DNA from: Echinostoma caproni
Lineage: Eukaryota; Platyhelminthes; Trematoda; Plagiorchiida; Echinostomatidae
Direction of reading: 5' to 3'
NCBI GenBank assembly: GCA_900618425.1
Contig: UZAN01061251.1
Location: 1-10,111, forward strand
Length of the DNA stretch: 10,111 nt
Both the position numbers and the translations under genes were made by a program. Below are positions 8,740-10,111 of the stretch, piece by piece; position 1 is the stretch's first letter, and the number at the start of each line of letters is the position of its first letter. The notes below the pieces were generated by a model. That model worked only from the letters and a program-made list of their open reading frames with translations, did no database searches and was not told the DNA's origin.

Positions 8740-9130
8740 CAATCCGGAAGATGCACGCGCGCACCACTGTTTACGTAACTCAACTACATCATTCATTGTC
8801 GCCAGACGCCGGTCACAATGATCTCGAGGTCTCCAACCAGGGATTCTAAAGCGACATGTGCGATCGATTGTGCCGGTTAGGGTTTTCATTTCCTCGTACC
8901 AGGTCTNGGAATTTTTGCACCACTACCTACCTGGGCATACATCGTGCACCTTGACAACCTATTTGGTGACTGGCATAACATGCGTAACACATGCCTCAAA
9001 CAAGGTACGCTGTGGAGATCGATCACATGCTCCCGTGGGCGACCGCGATTATTTAAAACTCCACGCCGAACCCCAGCGTTGTTCATCCGGTTGACCCATC
9101 AGATTCACACATGTCTTTACCAATCTAGCC
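8740..9130. other. GC-richer block containing an ambiguous base; possible decayed repeat
   Basis: Base composition rises relative to the preceding kilobases and overlapping open frames appear on both strands (8629-8889 minus, 8886-9086 minus, 8944-9285 plus). No protein motif is recognised in any of them. An N at 8907 marks an unresolved base, which can reflect collapsed repeat copies or a polymorphic site in the assembly. It may belong to the same interspersed element as 9310-10040, split by the AT-rich 9140-9310 segment, but I see no shared sequence that proves it. Confidence 0.3.
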
Positions 9131-9158
9131 CAATATGGAACAAGGACTTGTTATGCGT

Positions 9159-9860
9159 CTATTTATCCCAGCAGGAATCAGCCATGAAGTGGGTCCAGTT
9201 GATAGATGGATATATATATATATATATAATATTTTCACACACATCGGAATACAGACTGTGTGCCAAACAAATCATGGTGAAATAATCTTGATGAAAAAGA
9301 AAAATGTTACACGATGTGCAGTTGGGCGGAATACTGCCAAGTTGCCCAGGCCAAGGCAGGTGAATTTTATTGAAGAATCCACAACTGGAGCCTCCGGCTA
9401 ACCAAAGCCTGCCCCGCAAGGCGGCGGGGCGATTTGAAAACCGCAGTCTATTGGGAGCCGATGTCCAGTTCATCGGATCATGTGCCCTTCGGACCGGGGT
9501 CAAACATCCAAGGTGTCCAATACACCTCAATGCCCAATTGAGCAGGTGACCAAAACCGGGATTGTGTGTGTGGTTCGTACCCCTCCTCGTGGTTGGTTTG
9601 TAATCAGGGATTTTGGCCAACTCCCCTAGGTAAACTACCAGTGGTCCACCAACCCGGTTATAGCCCCGAATATCGGCTTTTCGTCCTCTCACGTTGGTGG
9701 CAAAACACCGCCCCACGAAAAAGCCGTGAGTCAGTAGAGGCTGTTCGAGACGCTTGGTTGTATGGGAGCATTTCGTGAGGCGCAAGGAAAGGGTGACCAG
9801 CCACAACCCTAGACACCCACTCCCGACCATACTGAGGCTTTTGCAAACAGTGATACTCAT
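9159..9860 (-). CDS. Unassigned 233-codon open frame antisense to the GC-rich element
   Basis: This is by far the longest open frame in the window and starts at a true ATG (9858-9860, minus strand). The N-terminal 30 residues are hydrophobic (SMVGSGCLGLWLVTLSLRL) and could resemble a signal anchor. The rest is Arg/Gly/Pro-rich with scattered Cys, and no known domain is recognised. Against it being real: its last 30 or so residues read through the (TA)n microsatellite (an IYIYIY run), and it crosses out of the GC-rich element into unrelated AT-rich DNA. It also lies antisense to the element's apparent orientation. GC-rich sequence lowers stop frequency and makes long chance frames more likely. 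Either a fortuitous frame inside a repeat or an antisense ORF of the element. Confidence 0.2.
   Translation of the reverse strand: MSITVCKSLSMVGSGCLGLWLVTLSLRLTKCSHTTKRLEQPLLTHGFFVGRCFATNVRGRKADIRGYNRVGGPLVVYLGELAKIPDYKPTTRRGTNHTHNPGFGHLLNWALRCIGHLGCLTPVRRAHDPMNWTSAPNRLRFSNRPAALRGRLWLAGGSSCGFFNKIHLPWPGQLGSIPPNCTSCNIFLFHQDYFTMICLAHSLYSDVCENIIYIYIYPSINWTHFMADSCWDK
9211..9228. repeat. (TA)9 microsatellite
   Basis: Nine perfect TA units. They are translated as an alternating Tyr/Ile run in overlapping frames on both strands, which argues that those frames are not real coding sequence at this point. Confidence 0.9.
9411..9430 (+). other. GC-rich perfect hairpin 1 of the element
   Basis: GCCCCGC (9411-9417) pairs perfectly with GCGGGGC (9424-9430) around the 6-base loop AAGGCG. 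In prokaryotic DNA this could pass for a terminator stem, but no T-run follows and the context is eukaryotic. A structural role in element RNA is more likely. Confidence 0.6.
9458..9476 (+). other. Perfect hairpin 2 of the element
   Basis: CCGATG (9458-9463) and CATCGG (9471-9476) make six perfect pairs around a 7-base loop. Confidence 0.5.
9511..9527 (+). other. Perfect hairpin 3 of the element
   Basis: AGGTGT (9511-9516) and ACACCT (9522-9527) make six perfect pairs around the loop CCAAT. Confidence 0.5.
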
Positions 9861-10026
9861 GCGTCCACTCGTTATTCTTGTAACCTCATTCTATGACAAT
9901 TCGCTATCTTTTGCTTGAATTTGCTCTCAATATCCTAATCTTCATTCTGCTGTTTTATCCACATGGGCAACCTAAAGACAGCAACCATAACCGGCCCACG
10001 TCAGTGCATGGTTAATGGCCGTAAAA

Positions 10027-10032
10027 AATAAA
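10027..10032 (+). promoter_or_regulatory. AATAAA polyadenylation-signal-like hexamer at element end
   Basis: The hexamer abuts the ACTGAACTG tail. Non-LTR element transcripts often carry such a signal at or near the 3' terminus, so placement supports this being the element's 3' end. Taken alone the hexamer is common. Confidence 0.35.
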
Positions 10033-10040
10033 CTGAACTG

Positions 10041-10111
10041 CTATTATGGTTCGACCGAGTCTACCGTGTGACACTAATTGTGATATGCTCCAGTTAGCTA
10101 CCGAGTCAATC
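10041..10111. other. Short flanking segment after the element
   Basis: The 8-mer ACCGAGTC occurs twice, at 10054-10061 and 10100-10107. The first GGTTCGACC (10049-10057) resembles part of a polymerase III B box, but no A box lies at the proper distance upstream. Too short to interpret. Confidence 0.3.

Larger units (their letters stand above)
9310..10040 (+). mobile_element. GC-rich interspersed element ending in the same pentamer tail; probable retroelement 3' part
   Basis: A sharp rise in G+C (34, 30 and 32 of 60 in the lines from 9421, 9601 and 9721) sets this block apart from its AT-rich left neighbour. It ends with AATAAA (10027-10032) running into ACTGAACTG (10032-10040), the same unit that closes the reverse-transcriptase-bearing element at 1-355. 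I read it as a non-LTR or non-autonomous retroelement in plus orientation, inserted or left as a 3' fragment. No reverse transcriptase motif is visible in it. Both boundaries are approximate on the left and good on the right. The family name is not known to me. Confidence 0.45.

Noticed and set aside
9411..9430. GC-rich hairpin as a rho-independent terminator
   Set aside because: No T-run follows the stem and the window is eukaryotic in character.
10049..10059. GGTTCGACC resembling a B box near the right end
   Set aside because: Only a partial match, with no A box upstream at the proper distance.
1..10111. CRISPR arrays, rRNA genes, bacterial operons
   Set aside because: No regularly spaced direct repeats, no rRNA core sequences recognised, and no closely packed long ORFs on either strand.
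9310..10111. LTR retrotransposon long terminal repeat
   Set aside because: No duplicated copy in the window, no clear TG...CA ends, no primer-binding site next to it, and the pentamer tail favours a non-LTR type of end.

Overview
The window looks like intergenic or intronic DNA from a eukaryote with an AT-rich genome. A flatworm, and among flatworms a digenean trematode (blood-fluke type), is the best guess. This rests on the overall feel of the sequence: AT-rich single-copy stretches, (TA)n/(GA)n microsatellites, a CR1-like non-LTR retrotransposon tail, and a short pentamer tail (ACTGA-type) that I associate from memory with schistosome-like retroelements. No operons, bacterial ribosome binding sites or long coding runs are present. 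The organism call is an inference; no marker gene confirms it.

Layout, left to right. Positions 1-355 hold the 3' end of a plus-strand non-LTR retrotransposon. It comprises the last 32 codons of a reverse transcriptase polyprotein, a 3' UTR of about 215 bases with two abutting hairpins, and a pentanucleotide tail. From 356 to about 2940 the DNA is AT-rich and has no convincing gene. It contains a cluster of long perfect palindromes with a 13-bp tandem duplication (812-936) and a near-ideal heat-shock-element-like array (1042-1059). A minus-strand tRNA-like unit with A-box and B-box matches lies at 2952-3015 and is probably a SINE head or a decayed tRNA. From about 3020 to 6600 I see only weak short ORFs and one compound (AT)n(AG)n microsatellite (5170-5288). 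Around 6600-6850 there is a more GC-rich patch with a possible small exon ending in a strong splice donor, followed by a G-quadruplex motif. Positions 6853-8740 show no recognisable gene.

The right end is different. Positions 8740-9130 and especially 9310-10040 are clearly GC-richer (three 60-base lines from 9421, 9601 and 9721 have 34, 30 and 32 G+C, against 13 in the line at 4201). The 9310-10040 block carries three small perfect hairpins and an unusually long minus-strand ORF (233 codons). It ends in AATAAA plus the same ACTGAACTG pentamer that closes the element at 1-355, so it is best read as a second interspersed element, probably the 3' part of a non-LTR or non-autonomous retroelement in plus orientation.

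No complete protein-coding gene can be supported, and nothing suggests a multi-gene system working together. The points most worth following up are the shared-tail GC-rich element, the long antisense ORF inside it, the tRNA-like unit and the orphan heat-shock-element array.
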